From: Actinomycetota bacterium
GTDB lineage: Bacteria; Actinomycetota; Thermoleophilia; UBA2241
Reading direction: 5' to 3'
Length of the DNA: 15,797 nt
Assembly: GCA_012719015.1 (NCBI GenBank)
Contig: JAAYBE010000063.1
Span: forward strand, 1 to 15,797
Below the pieces are notes generated by a model. It was given only the letters and a program-made list of their open reading frames with translations, made no database searches and was not told where the DNA came from. A program made the position numbers and the translations under genes. Shown piece by piece: positions 1 through 6,842 of this stretch. The first letter of the stretch is position 1. The number at the start of each line of letters is the position of its first letter.

Positions 1-536
1 GCCCGCGCCTCGGCGATCTGCCCCTTGGGAAGCAGGTCGGACGGGTTGGGGAACGGCCCGTCCGGCCGGAAGTAGAGGCCCAGGTTCGGCATGAAGCCGT
101 AGTAGACCGGGATGATGCAGTTGTGGAGCACGGCCTCGACGTGGGTCTGTTCGAGGGCGACGATGGGCTTGACTGGCTTGACGGAGTAGTCGGTGTGGCC
201 GATCTCCATGGTGTCGAAGCTGAACGCGCGCTCGAAGGTCCGGAAGCACTGCTCGCGACTGAGCGGCAGCCCCACGCCCGAGGAGAGCTGGGCGGAGTAC
301 AGCGAGTTGGTGGATCCGTCCTTGGTCAGGATGGCCTCGTGGCCCCGTTCGACCCCCCAGATGCGCGTGGGGCTCGCGAACATCTCGAAGAGGTAGTCGT
401 ACTCGTGCTTCTCGAGCGTCGGGATCTTGCCCTTCTTGGCCGCGTCCTCAGAGCCCGCGACCATGTCCGCACGCACCTCTTCCGCGGTCATCTCGACGGC
501 GGCGCCGTCGCCCATCCGCGTCCAGATGGTACTCAT
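1..536 (-). CDS. mtbB: Dimethylamine methyltransferase MtbB, second paralogue (partial, C-terminus beyond left edge)
   Basis: The N-terminal 178 codons of a dimethylamine:corrinoid methyltransferase, which would move a methyl group from dimethylamine to a cognate corrinoid protein in the cytoplasm. The start ATG at 534-536 follows a strong GGAGGAGG site 7 nt upstream. The protein opens MSTIWTRMGDG and carries segments it shares with the complete mtbB in this window: RMGDG near residue 8, VERGHEA near 62, LTKDG, DYSVKP and YGFMPNLGLYFRPDG near 145-159. The two paralogues are clearly homologous but diverged, so this is not a recent tandem copy. The gene is last in the visible operon, 91 nt after the Pyl-containing mttB. 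The expected pyrrolysine codon (around residue 354) lies outside the window, so its presence cannot be checked here. Confidence 0.88.
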   Translation of the reverse strand, partial: MSTIWTRMGDGAAVEMTAEEVRADMVAGSEDAAKKGKIPTLEKHEYDYLFEMFASPTRIWGVERGHEAILTKDGSTNSLYSAQLSSGVGLPLSREQCFRTFERAFSFDTMEIGHTDYSVKPVKPIVALEQTHVEAVLHNCIIPVYYGFMPNLGLYFRPDGPFPNPSDLLPKGQIAEAR

Positions 537-627
537 GCGGCATCCTCCTCCCTGCTCTCAGGGTCGCCGACGGCGGTCCCGGGGAATCCGGGCGGCGCCG
601 GGGCGCCTCTCTCGCCGTTCACCTTCA
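537..627 (-). other. Intergenic spacer mttB-mtbB2 with a small GC-rich inverted repeat
   Basis: A 91-nt gap between the mttB stop and the second mtbB start. It contains a GGCGCC-CC-GGCGCC inverted repeat shortly after the mttB stop, plus the GGAGGAGG ribosome-binding site. No U-run follows the repeat, so it is not a convincing terminator. The gap is compatible with continued co-transcription. Confidence 0.4.
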
Positions 628-2094
628 TCAGATGCCCAGCTCGCGCTCGGCCCCGCGGATGATCGCCGCCAGCTCCTCGGCGACGCCGTCAGGCAACGGG
701 TCGGGCTCGTGGGTCTCGAGGATCTTGCGGGCCTTGGCGAGAGCGCGGTCCTGGATGGTCAGCGAACCGCTCGCGCTCCAGTCCTCCCGGACGCGACGGT
801 CGATCATCGCGGGCTGCGACTGCTCGCGCATGTGGGCCATGGTGTGGTCGTGGCTGAGGAAGTCCTTGAAGGGACCGATGTCGTCGATGACGTCGATGGC
901 GAGCGCCTCGTCGTCCACGCGGATGCCCCGGACGCACTGCTTCATCATGCCGGCGAACTCGTCGTCCATGACGAGCTGGCCGAAGTCGAAGGTCATGCCC
1001 GACTCGATCATCCCCAGACCGTAGATCAGGTTGGCGCCTGCCAACGCCGGCAACAGGCCGGTCAGGGTCTTCTCGTGGCCAGACTGGGCATCGACCACCT
1101 TGGTGTCGCCCTACGCACCCGCCACCCAGCTGGGCAGCAGGTAGAAGCGGGCGATCTGGGCGACGGCGGCGCTGATGAGCGCGCACTCCGGCGAACCGAC
1201 GCTGGCCGAAGCCAGCCGCAGGTCCATGGCCGTCGTCGAGCTGCCGTAGACGACGGCCGCGCCGGGCCGCGTGAGCTGGGACAGGGTCAGGCCGGCCAGC
1301 ACCTCGGCGTTGTGGGTGACGAGCGTCCCGGCCAGCGTCACCGGCGAGGAGCCGCCCGCCATCGCCATCGAGAGGATGTTGACGGCGAGGTGTTCGCGGG
1401 CCGCCGTCATGATGATCTCGCACGTGTCCTGGACCAGCTTGAGCGGGCTGACCGGGCAGGTGATGAACGAGATGAGCGGACGCTCCCTCAGCTTGTCGCG
1501 CCCTCCGGCGATCACGGCCGCCATCTCAGCCAGCTTCCGCGAGAGGAAGCCGTTGCCCGAGCCCATGAAGCCGTGCTTGGACGTGTTCGTCGTCCACGCC
1601 TCGTACTGGTGCAGGTGCACGACGCGCTGGTCGATATCCTCCGCCACGACGGCCCGCTCGTAGACATCGACGTTGGGGAGGGCGTCCACCATCCTGGCCG
1701 TGTCGGCCACATCCTGTTTGGTGGGCACTTTGAGCTCGCCGGTGTACGGGTCGACGATCTGCACGCCCTCACCGAAGTTCGTGAATCCGACGCGCCCGGC
1801 CTCGAGAACGATGTCGTTCTTGGGGTTGCGGCCGGCCAGACGCAGTGAGCTGGGCGCCGTGCGGATGGCCTGCTCGACGACGTGGCCCGGGATGCGGACG
1901 ACCTTCTTGTCCGCATCGACCCTGGCCCCGGCCCCGGCGAAGACCTCCCGCGCCTCTTCGTCCTCGACGAACACGCCCGTGCGCTCGAGGACCTCCAGGG
2001 TCCCGAGGTGGATGTCGGCGAGGTCGTCGTCGGTGAGGACGCGGAACTCGCAGCCCTCGCGGCGCGCGCGCCCCGCCTGATGATTCCGTCTCAC
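628..2094 (-). CDS. mttB: Trimethylamine methyltransferase MttB with pyrrolysine at codon 328 (TAG read through)
   Basis: A trimethylamine:corrinoid methyltransferase of 488 residues when the amber codon is read as pyrrolysine. It catalyses the first step of trimethylamine use, transferring a methyl group to the Co(I) corrinoid protein. The frame is open from a GTG start (2092-2094), preceded by GGAGG 7 nt upstream, to a TAG at 1111-1113. It then continues in the same frame to TGA at 628-630. The residues around the amber codon (SWVAGA-O-GDTKVVDAQSGHEKTL) match the conserved Pyl region of MttB, and the sequence downstream of the TAG (ANLIYGLGMIESGMTFDFGQLVMDDE) is typical of the MttB C-terminal half. 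Methanogen MttB has Pyl near residue 334 in about 495 residues, so length and position agree. Translation needs a pylT/pylS system encoded elsewhere. A nonsense mutation is unlikely because mtbB in the same operon shows the same pattern at its own family Pyl site. Confidence 0.93.
1111..1113 (-). other. In-frame amber codon, predicted pyrrolysine (MttB Pyl328)
   Basis: TAG on the minus strand, in frame between the two homologous halves of MttB. The paralogue at 2139-3566 aligns without gaps over this segment and has Ser314 at the same place (AALSTDAK versus AGAOGDTK). Confidence 0.9.
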
Positions 2095-2138
2095 AGGTGC
2101 CCCTCCTTTCTCGTCACAAGTCGGTCGGAGTGGTCAGT

Positions 2139-3566
2139 TCATTCCGTGATGGTCACCTCGCAGACCTCGGCGAGGGCCCGCCGCTGGTCGTCCGTCAGAC
2201 GGGGGCCGCGCTCCTCGCGGGCGGCCAGCGCGGCCCGGACGAGGTCGTCCGCCATGTCGGCCTCGGTACGGCCGGCGGCGATCCATTGCTCGAAGGGCAG
2301 ACGCGAGCCGATGCGCGGCACGAAGTGCTCTCCGGCGCGCACGCGCCGGCGCGTCTCCTTCTCGCGCAGGAAGTCGCCCGCGATGCCGACGTCGGCGATG
2401 GACCCGCCCATCAGGGTCTCGGGCGTGATCTCGATGCCCCGGGCGATGCGGGTCGCCATCGCGGCGATCTCCGCGTCGACGGGGATCATGCGCAGGCTGA
2501 AGGTGCTCGACGAGTCGAGGAAGCCGAACCCGCCGCTGCAGATGTCGACGCCGGTGGCCACCGCCGCCATCACCTTGAGACCCTTCTCGTAGCCGGCCTG
2601 CAGGCCGAGGTGCTTGGCGTCGGTGGAGAGTGCGGCGTTGTGGACAGGGAGACCCAGATGGTGTCCGATCTCGACCGAGGCCGCCCCCATCAGCGTGCTC
2701 TCGAGGTTCCCCAGCGACATCGCCGTGGAGTGCATGTCGAGGATTCCCGGTCCGCAGCAGGCGAGGACCGGCGCCCCCGGGACGGCGGTCTGGACCGCGG
2801 TCAGCACCCCCAGGACCTCCGCCCAGAGCAGCGCCAGCGTCCCGGCAGGGGTGACGGGCGCCGTGGCGCCGGCGATGGGCATCGAGTAGGCCCAGACCGG
2901 CGCGCCGAGAGCGGCGAACTCGCAGGCGACGTCGAGAAGCTGCCCGTTGACCTCCAGCGGCGAGCGCGCCGCGCAGAGCAGCGACAGGCGCGGACGCGCC
3001 TTGAAGCGCGCGAGATCGCCGGAGACGATCTCGAAGATCCGGCGCACGTGGGCGGTGCTCTCCGGACAGTCGACGAACACCACCGGTTTGGACGTCTCGG
3101 TGAGGTAGGTGTAGTACTCGACCAGTTCGCGCCGCTCCAGCGGCACGTCGGTCGCCGTCAGGAAGGTCCACACGACGTCCAGCTCGGGGGTCGCGTCGAG
3201 CACGACCGTCCCGTCGCGCAGGTCGTCGAGCGTGGAGGGCCGCACCACGCCGCTCTCCTGGTCGAGCGTCTTGGCCGCACAGCCGCTCACGTTGAAGAAC
3301 GTCCGGGAGCCGTCGAGCAGCACGTCCTGCTCCGGCGTCTCGCCGGCCATCAGCAGCTCGCGCGGACAGGCGGCGACGGCCCGCTCGACCAGCGCTGCGG
3401 GCAGTCGCACCGTGCCCGCGTCGTCCACCTCCGCTCCCGCCGCGCGCAGCCGCTCCAGTACGGCCGCGCCCTTCATCCTCATGCCCACTTCCTCGAGGAG
3501 GGTCAGGGCCTGCCCGTACACTGCCTCGCGCTCGGCCCCCGTGAGCCACTCAGTCCGCACCGTCAA
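2139..3566 (-). CDS. Non-pyrrolysine MttB-superfamily methyltransferase (Ser at the Pyl position)
   Basis: A 475-residue member of the MttB/COG5598 superfamily without an amber codon. Non-Pyl members that have been characterised demethylate quaternary amines such as glycine betaine, proline betaine or carnitine and pass the methyl group to a corrinoid protein. The actual substrate here cannot be read from sequence. The key segment, GNLESTLMGAASVEIGHH and then AALSTDAKHLGLQAGYEKGL, lines up without gaps with the Pyl-bearing MttB of the same operon and places Ser314 at the Pyl site. The start is a TTG at 3564-3566 with GGAG 7 nt upstream. An ATG a few bases earlier is out of frame and closes at once. 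It lies between the corrinoid protein gene and mttB, with short gaps on both sides, so it is probably co-expressed and may share the corrinoid protein. Confidence 0.88.
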   Translation of the reverse strand: MTVRTEWLTGAEREAVYGQALTLLEEVGMRMKGAAVLERLRAAGAEVDDAGTVRLPAALVERAVAACPRELLMAGETPEQDVLLDGSRTFFNVSGCAAKTLDQESGVVRPSTLDDLRDGTVVLDATPELDVVWTFLTATDVPLERRELVEYYTYLTETSKPVVFVDCPESTAHVRRIFEIVSGDLARFKARPRLSLLCAARSPLEVNGQLLDVACEFAALGAPVWAYSMPIAGATAPVTPAGTLALLWAEVLGVLTAVQTAVPGAPVLACCGPGILDMHSTAMSLGNLESTLMGAASVEIGHHLGLPVHNAALSTDAKHLGLQAGYEKGLKVMAAVATGVDICSGGFGFLDSSSTFSLRMIPVDAEIAAMATRIARGIEITPETLMGGSIADVGIAGDFLREKETRRRVRAGEHFVPRIGSRLPFEQWIAAGRTEADMADDLVRAALAAREERGPRLTDDQRRALAEVCEVTITE

Positions 3567-3606
3567 CTGCGTACTCCATTCCTCCGCAGGCCGCCACGAC
3601 TCCGTG

Positions 3607-4233
3607 CTATCCCACCAGCTCCTTGGCCCGCTCCACGGCCATGCCGGCGTTGGCGCCGTAGCCGTCGGCGCCGATCTCGTCGGCGTAGGCCTGGGTGACG
3701 GGGGCGCCGCCGACCATCACCTTGACCGAGTCACGCAGACCGGCGTCCTTGAGGGCGGCGATGGTCTCCGCCATGCGCGGCAGGGTGGTGGTGAGCAGGG
3801 CGCTCATACCGATGATCTGCGCCGAGTGCTCCTGCGCCGCGGCCACGAAGTCGGCCGCGGTCACCCCGGTGCCGAGGTTGACGACCGTGAACCCGGCGCC
3901 CTGCATGAGCATGCCGACGAGGTTCTTGCCGATGTCGTGCAGGTCGCCCTCGACGGTGCCGATGACCACCGTGCCGAGGCCGGCCGCCGCGCCCTCGCCG
4001 AGGTGTGGCTTGAGGATGTCGAGCGCACCCTGCATGACGCGGGCACTGAGCAGCACCTCGGGGATGAACATGTCGCCCTCGCGCATGCGCGCTCCGACCA
4101 CCTCCATGCCGGGGAGCAGCGCCTCGTCGAGGATCTCGCGGGCCGAGGACCCGCCGGCGAGCAGCGCCTGGGTGAGGGCGTTGACGATGTCGCCGTTGCC
4201 GTCGATGACGGCCTGCTTTAGCTGGTCTTTCAC
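3607..4233 (-). CDS. mtbC: Methylamine corrinoid protein (MttC/MtbC family)
   Basis: A 208-residue cobalamin-binding protein that carries the methyl group between the substrate methyltransferases and a second-stage methyltransferase. The N-terminal helical cap is at about residues 1-85. The Rossmann-like B12 domain follows, with the DLHDIG motif at 97-102 (His99 is the expected lower cobalt ligand), SALLTTT at 144-150 and GGAPVT at 175-180. These fit the usual length and layout of MtbC/MttC/MtmC proteins. The start is GTG at 4231-4233 behind a GGGGGAAG-like site. The gene lies 19 nt after mtbB and 40 nt before the non-Pyl MttB homologue. It ends in TAG (3607-3609). The protein is already full length there, so this amber codon should act as a stop. 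Readthrough would add 18 residues before a TGA. Whether it serves dimethylamine, trimethylamine or both cannot be told. Confidence 0.93.
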   Translation of the reverse strand: MKDQLKQAVIDGNGDIVNALTQALLAGGSSAREILDEALLPGMEVVGARMREGDMFIPEVLLSARVMQGALDILKPHLGEGAAAGLGTVVIGTVEGDLHDIGKNLVGMLMQGAGFTVVNLGTGVTAADFVAAAQEHSAQIIGMSALLTTTLPRMAETIAALKDAGLRDSVKVMVGGAPVTQAYADEIGADGYGANAGMAVERAKELVG

Positions 4234-4252
4234 TTGGCTTCCCCCTTCTGAC

Positions 4253-5668
4253 TCAGGCCGGGGCGCCGGCGCCCAGGCCCGTCTTGGCCTTGAGCCGCTC
4301 GACGCTGTTGATGCGGATATCGAGCAGGTCGGCGATGCGCGCCTTGGCCTCCAGGCCCTTCGCCAGCCCCGGCACCGCGGTCACGACGCCGATGTCGAGC
4401 TCCTCGCGCACCGTCCTCATGACGGTCGAATCGGACAGGTCCAGCACGCTCACGCCCAGCTTCTCGGCGACGTACTGCTTGGCCTCGTTGAGCCTCATCT
4501 TCCTGAGTTGCATCCTGGCCACGAGGTCTCCCGCGGTCTTGATGCCTCCCATCGACGAGGCGAGCGCGTGCGCCATGCCCATGCCGTTGGGGTCGCCGGT
4601 GCCCACCTACAACCCGTCGGCCTTGCCGATCTCGATCATCGCCGCGCTGGCCCGGCTGACCATGTCGAGCGGCGAGACCTCGAACATCGGCACCCCGCCG
4701 ACGCCGTTGCCCACGTTGGGATGGATGGGGATCGTGGCCTCGGCGGTGCAGGCCTTGACGAAGGTCGCGGCCCGGGCGACGTTCCAGGCGCAGGACTTCT
4801 TGCTGTTGTTGTTGACGACCGGCCCGAAGATGGCCGCGCCGGCCCGCTCCACCAGCTTCATCTGCTGGTGCGGCCAGAGGCCGGCGAGCCGGGTGCCCTC
4901 GTACTCGAGCTCCCCGTGGAAGCCCAGCACCATCTCGGCCGCCATGCTCACCTCGACCGGCATGTCGGTCTCGGACGAGATGGTCCTGGTGGCCCGCAGA
5001 GTCGCCAGGAACTCCGCGTCGCCGGTGGACGCCACGGTGTCGTAGTTGATCGCGTCGGCGCCGGTCTCGGCGAACATCCTGCTCTGCCAGACCACGTCGT
5101 CGTGGCAGGCCTCCAGCGCCTCCTCCTGCGTCCTGCGGGCCGCGTCGATCTTGCCCAGCGGCAGCAGGTCCGACGGGTTCTCGAACTGGCCGTCCGGCCG
5201 GTAATACAGGCCCAGGTTGGGCATGAAGCCGTAGAACAGCGGGAAGACGGTGGTGTGCTGGAGCAGCTCCATATGCTCCTGCTCCACGCTGACGATGAAC
5301 TTGCTCGGCTTCACCGAGTAGTCGATGTGGCCGACCTCCATGGAGTCGAAGGCGAAGGCGCGCTCGAAGAGACGCACCGCCGTCTCCCGCCCGATAGGCG
5401 CTGCTATGCCGCTCGACAAGCGCGAGGAGATGAGCGTGTTTGTCCCGCCGTCCTTGGTCATGACCGCTTCGTGACCACGCTCCACGCTCCACATGCGCAT
5501 GGGCGAGGCGAACATGTCGACCAAGTAGTCGACCTCGTTCTCCTCCAGCGCCGGGATCTTGGCCTTGACCGCCGCCGCCTCCGAACCCTCCACGACCTCG
5601 CGACGGATCTCGTCACGCGAACGCACGACACTGCTGCCGTCGCCCATGCGTGTGACGGTCTTGCTCAT
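4253..5668 (-). CDS. mtbB: Dimethylamine methyltransferase MtbB with pyrrolysine at codon 354 (TAG read through)
   Basis: A dimethylamine:corrinoid methyltransferase, 471 residues when TAG is read as Pyl, the first gene of the methylamine operon. The frame is open from ATG 5666-5668 to TAG at 4607-4609, then continues unbroken to TGA at 4253-4255. The context (KADGL-O-VGTGDPNGMGM) matches the MtbB Pyl region. In methanogen MtbB the residue is near position 356 of about 467, so the match is close. Downstream residues (MRLNEAKQYVAEKLGVSVLDLSD, LDIGVVTAVPGLAKGLEAK) are the conserved MtbB C-terminus. An ATG 36 nt further upstream is possible, but the chosen one has GGAGG about 9 nt before it, and the protein then begins like its paralogue at the left edge (RMGDG at residue 8). 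A promoter and a putative TetR operator lie 70-115 nt upstream. Confidence 0.94.
4607..4609 (-). other. In-frame amber codon, predicted pyrrolysine (MtbB Pyl354)
   Basis: TAG on the minus strand inside the MtbB frame, with conserved MtbB sequence on both sides (ADGL before, VGTGDP after). This is the family's known pyrrolysine site. Confidence 0.91.
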
Positions 5669-5738
5669 CGCCCACCCCCTCCGACGATCGCTGAATGCGG
5701 ACACTCCGACGACGTCGACAGCCCGCCGCGGAGACCAA

Positions 5739-5750
5739 CCACCTGGGTGG
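5739..5750. promoter_or_regulatory. Putative TetR operator A (mtbB promoter)
   Basis: The palindrome CCACC-TG-GGTGG has perfect 5-bp arms. It is one of three copies in the window. It starts 3 bp downstream of the predicted -10 box of the leftward mtbB promoter, so a bound protein would cover the start point. It shares the longer string ACCACCYGGGTGGATA with copy B. Assignment to the neighbouring TetR protein is inference. Confidence 0.75.
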
Positions 5751-5753
5751 ATA

Positions 5754-5781
5754 AGCTTAGGAGCTTGACCCGGTTTGTCAA
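5754..5781 (-). promoter_or_regulatory. Predicted promoter of the mtbB methylamine operon
   Basis: On the minus strand a perfect -35 box TTGACA (5776-5781) is followed, 16 nt later, by a weak -10 candidate TAAGCT (5754-5759). The expected start point is near 5747, inside operator A, giving a leader of about 80 nt before the mtbB ATG. The -35 is convincing and the -10 is weak. Confidence 0.6.
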
Positions 5782-5808
5782 GGTCGGATCATCCGGCGTC
5801 GCAGGACC

Positions 5809-5837
5809 TTGACTCGGCCGCCGCCACCCGTTACCGT
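5809..5837 (+). promoter_or_regulatory. Predicted rightward promoter with no evident gene
   Basis: On the plus strand TTGACT (5809-5814) is followed by a 17-nt spacer and TACCGT (5832-5837), and then by operator B 9 bp further on. It points away from the mtbB promoter, toward and antisense to tetR. No convincing plus-strand gene follows before 13207, so the promoter may drive an RNA or a short peptide, or be a relic. Confidence 0.4.
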
Positions 5838-5846
5838 GACGTGTGA

Positions 5847-5858
5847 CCACCCGGGTGG
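5847..5858. promoter_or_regulatory. Putative TetR operator B
   Basis: A perfect 12-bp palindrome, CCACCCGGGTGG, identical to copy C and one base different from copy A. It sits 9 bp downstream of a plausible rightward -10 box, at roughly +4 to +15, and about 65 bp upstream of the mtbB -35 box. Confidence 0.72.
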
Positions 5859-6047
5859 ATACCTTGGTGGTGCCGGGCCACCCACGGTCCGCCGCCAGTC
5901 TGCGCGGGTCCGCAGCGGGAAGTGCACACAGTGGGAGAGGGTGGCCAGCTCGGGGCGCGTGCCGGCGCGTCTCGCGCCCTGCACCTGCGCGAGGCGCGCC
6001 GCCCGCCCCGTGAGTCGACGCCCGCCGGTCCGGACCCGTGCTTCGCA
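5859..6047. other. Intergenic region between tetR and the operator/promoter block, no gene recognised
   Basis: This is part of a 379-nt stretch (5669-6047) without a credible coding sequence. It is very GC-rich. Frames that stay open here are arginine/proline-rich and lack good ribosome-binding sites. I saw no tRNA-like fold, no pylT-like CTCTAAA anticodon loop on either strand, and no hairpin with a U-run behind tetR. Confidence 0.5.
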
Positions 6048-6740
6048 TCAGGCGCACGCCTCGGCGGCCTGCGCCTGCTCCGCCGCCATCTCGACAAGCT
6101 GCGCCATGGAGTTGCGCAGCAGGAACTCCAGGGTCGCGAGCGGCCGGGTGAGCTCGAACCCTTCCGGGTTCAGACCGGCCTGCACGGAGAGGCCGTCGGG
6201 AATGGCGGCGATCAGTTCGGCCAGCCCCATGAGCATGTCGTTGTCCTCGGCGCCGGGAGTGGCAAGACCGAGCGCTTTGAGGTTCTGTTTGTACCACCAG
6301 ACGTAGAGCGTGGAGAGGCGGTCGCGGAGCTCCGGGTCGCGGAACGCGTGCGGCAGGATGTCGAAGAACCCGCGGAACCAGTCGGCGTCGATGATCATGC
6401 GCCGGATGCCGACCATGGCGGCGTGCAGACGCTCCTCCTCGGGCAGGGCCTCGGTGCCGGCGGCGAGGAGCAGGCACTCATCGTGGATGAGGGCGTCGAC
6501 CACGGCCATGACAAGGCCCGCCTTGTTGCCGAAGTTGTAGCGGATGGACGCCTTGTTCACGCCCGCCGCCGCGGCCACGTTCTCCAGTGTGAGCGCCTCG
6601 TAGCCGCGTTCCGAGAGCAGCGTCGTGGCGGCCGCCAGGATCTTGCGGGCCGTGGCCGGCAGGCTCTCTACGGGATCCTCGAAGGGGAAGCGCAGCCTTC
6701 CGTGGGAACCTCTCTTCGCGCTCACCATCTCCCCCCTCAC
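6048..6740 (-). CDS. TetR/AcrR-family transcriptional regulator
   Basis: A 230-residue one-component DNA-binding regulator. The TetR N-terminal domain spans about residues 30-80, with the recognition region TLENVAAAAGVNKASIRYNFGNKAGL (51-76) typical of the family (GVxxxxxYxxFxxKxxL). The C-terminal helical ligand-binding domain is divergent, so the ligand is unknown. The gene lies directly upstream of the methylamine operon in the same direction. Its own promoter carries one of three identical-type palindromes and the operon promoter carries another, which suggests an autorepressor induced by a methylamine-related signal (inference). The start is uncertain: GTG at 6738-6740, ATG at 6726-6728, or GTG at 6723-6725. 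The last lies a few bases behind a GGGGGGAG run and is the best placed by Shine-Dalgarno spacing. The choice does not affect the DNA-binding domain. Confidence 0.9.
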   Translation of the reverse strand: MRGEMVSAKRGSHGRLRFPFEDPVESLPATARKILAAATTLLSERGYEALTLENVAAAAGVNKASIRYNFGNKAGLVMAVVDALIHDECLLLAAGTEALPEEERLHAAMVGIRRMIIDADWFRGFFDILPHAFRDPELRDRLSTLYVWWYKQNLKALGLATPGAEDNDMLMGLAELIAAIPDGLSVQAGLNPEGFELTRPLATLEFLLRNSMAQLVEMAAEQAQAAEACA

Positions 6741-6776
6741 GCCTCGCTTTGCGGAACTCCTTGCTCAGTGCGCCAC

Positions 6777-6788
6777 CCACCCGGGTGG
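6777..6788. promoter_or_regulatory. Putative TetR operator C (tetR promoter)
   Basis: A perfect palindrome, CCACCCGGGTGG, identical to copy B. It lies 9 bp downstream of the predicted tetR -10 box, between the promoter and the tetR start. This is the expected position for autorepression. Confidence 0.75.
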
Positions 6789-6797
6789 CCGGACACT

Positions 6798-6826
6798 AGA
6801 TTACCCCGGCTGCCCGCCTCCGCCAA
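6798..6826 (-). promoter_or_regulatory. Predicted tetR promoter
   Basis: On the minus strand TTGGCG (6821-6826), a 17-nt spacer and TAATCT (6798-6803). The expected start point is near 6791, immediately before operator C. The spacing is ideal and the boxes are moderate matches. Confidence 0.55.
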
Positions 6827-6842
6827 GAGGCGACGGCTCCGC

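Noticed and set aside
628..2094. mttB and mtbB as pseudogenes broken by nonsense mutations
   Set aside because: Both interruptions are single TAG codons exactly at the known Pyl positions, and the reading frame and conservation continue afterwards.
4230..5492. A 420-residue minus-strand frame overlapping mtbB
   Set aside because: It is an out-of-frame reading of mtbB with Arg/Gly/Ala-rich sequence. The mtbB frame has full family conservation on both sides of the TAG.
427..5812. Very long plus-strand open frames (for example 427-1848, 2097-3698 and 3695-5812)
   Set aside because: They lie antisense to clearly conserved methyltransferase genes, lack ribosome-binding sites and recognisable domains, and have Arg/Ala/Gly/His-rich compositions typical of shadow frames in GC-rich DNA.
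5859..6047. A pylT (tRNA-Pyl) gene near the operon promoter
   Set aside because: No CTA anticodon loop (CTCTAAA-like) or small cloverleaf was seen on either strand in this gap.
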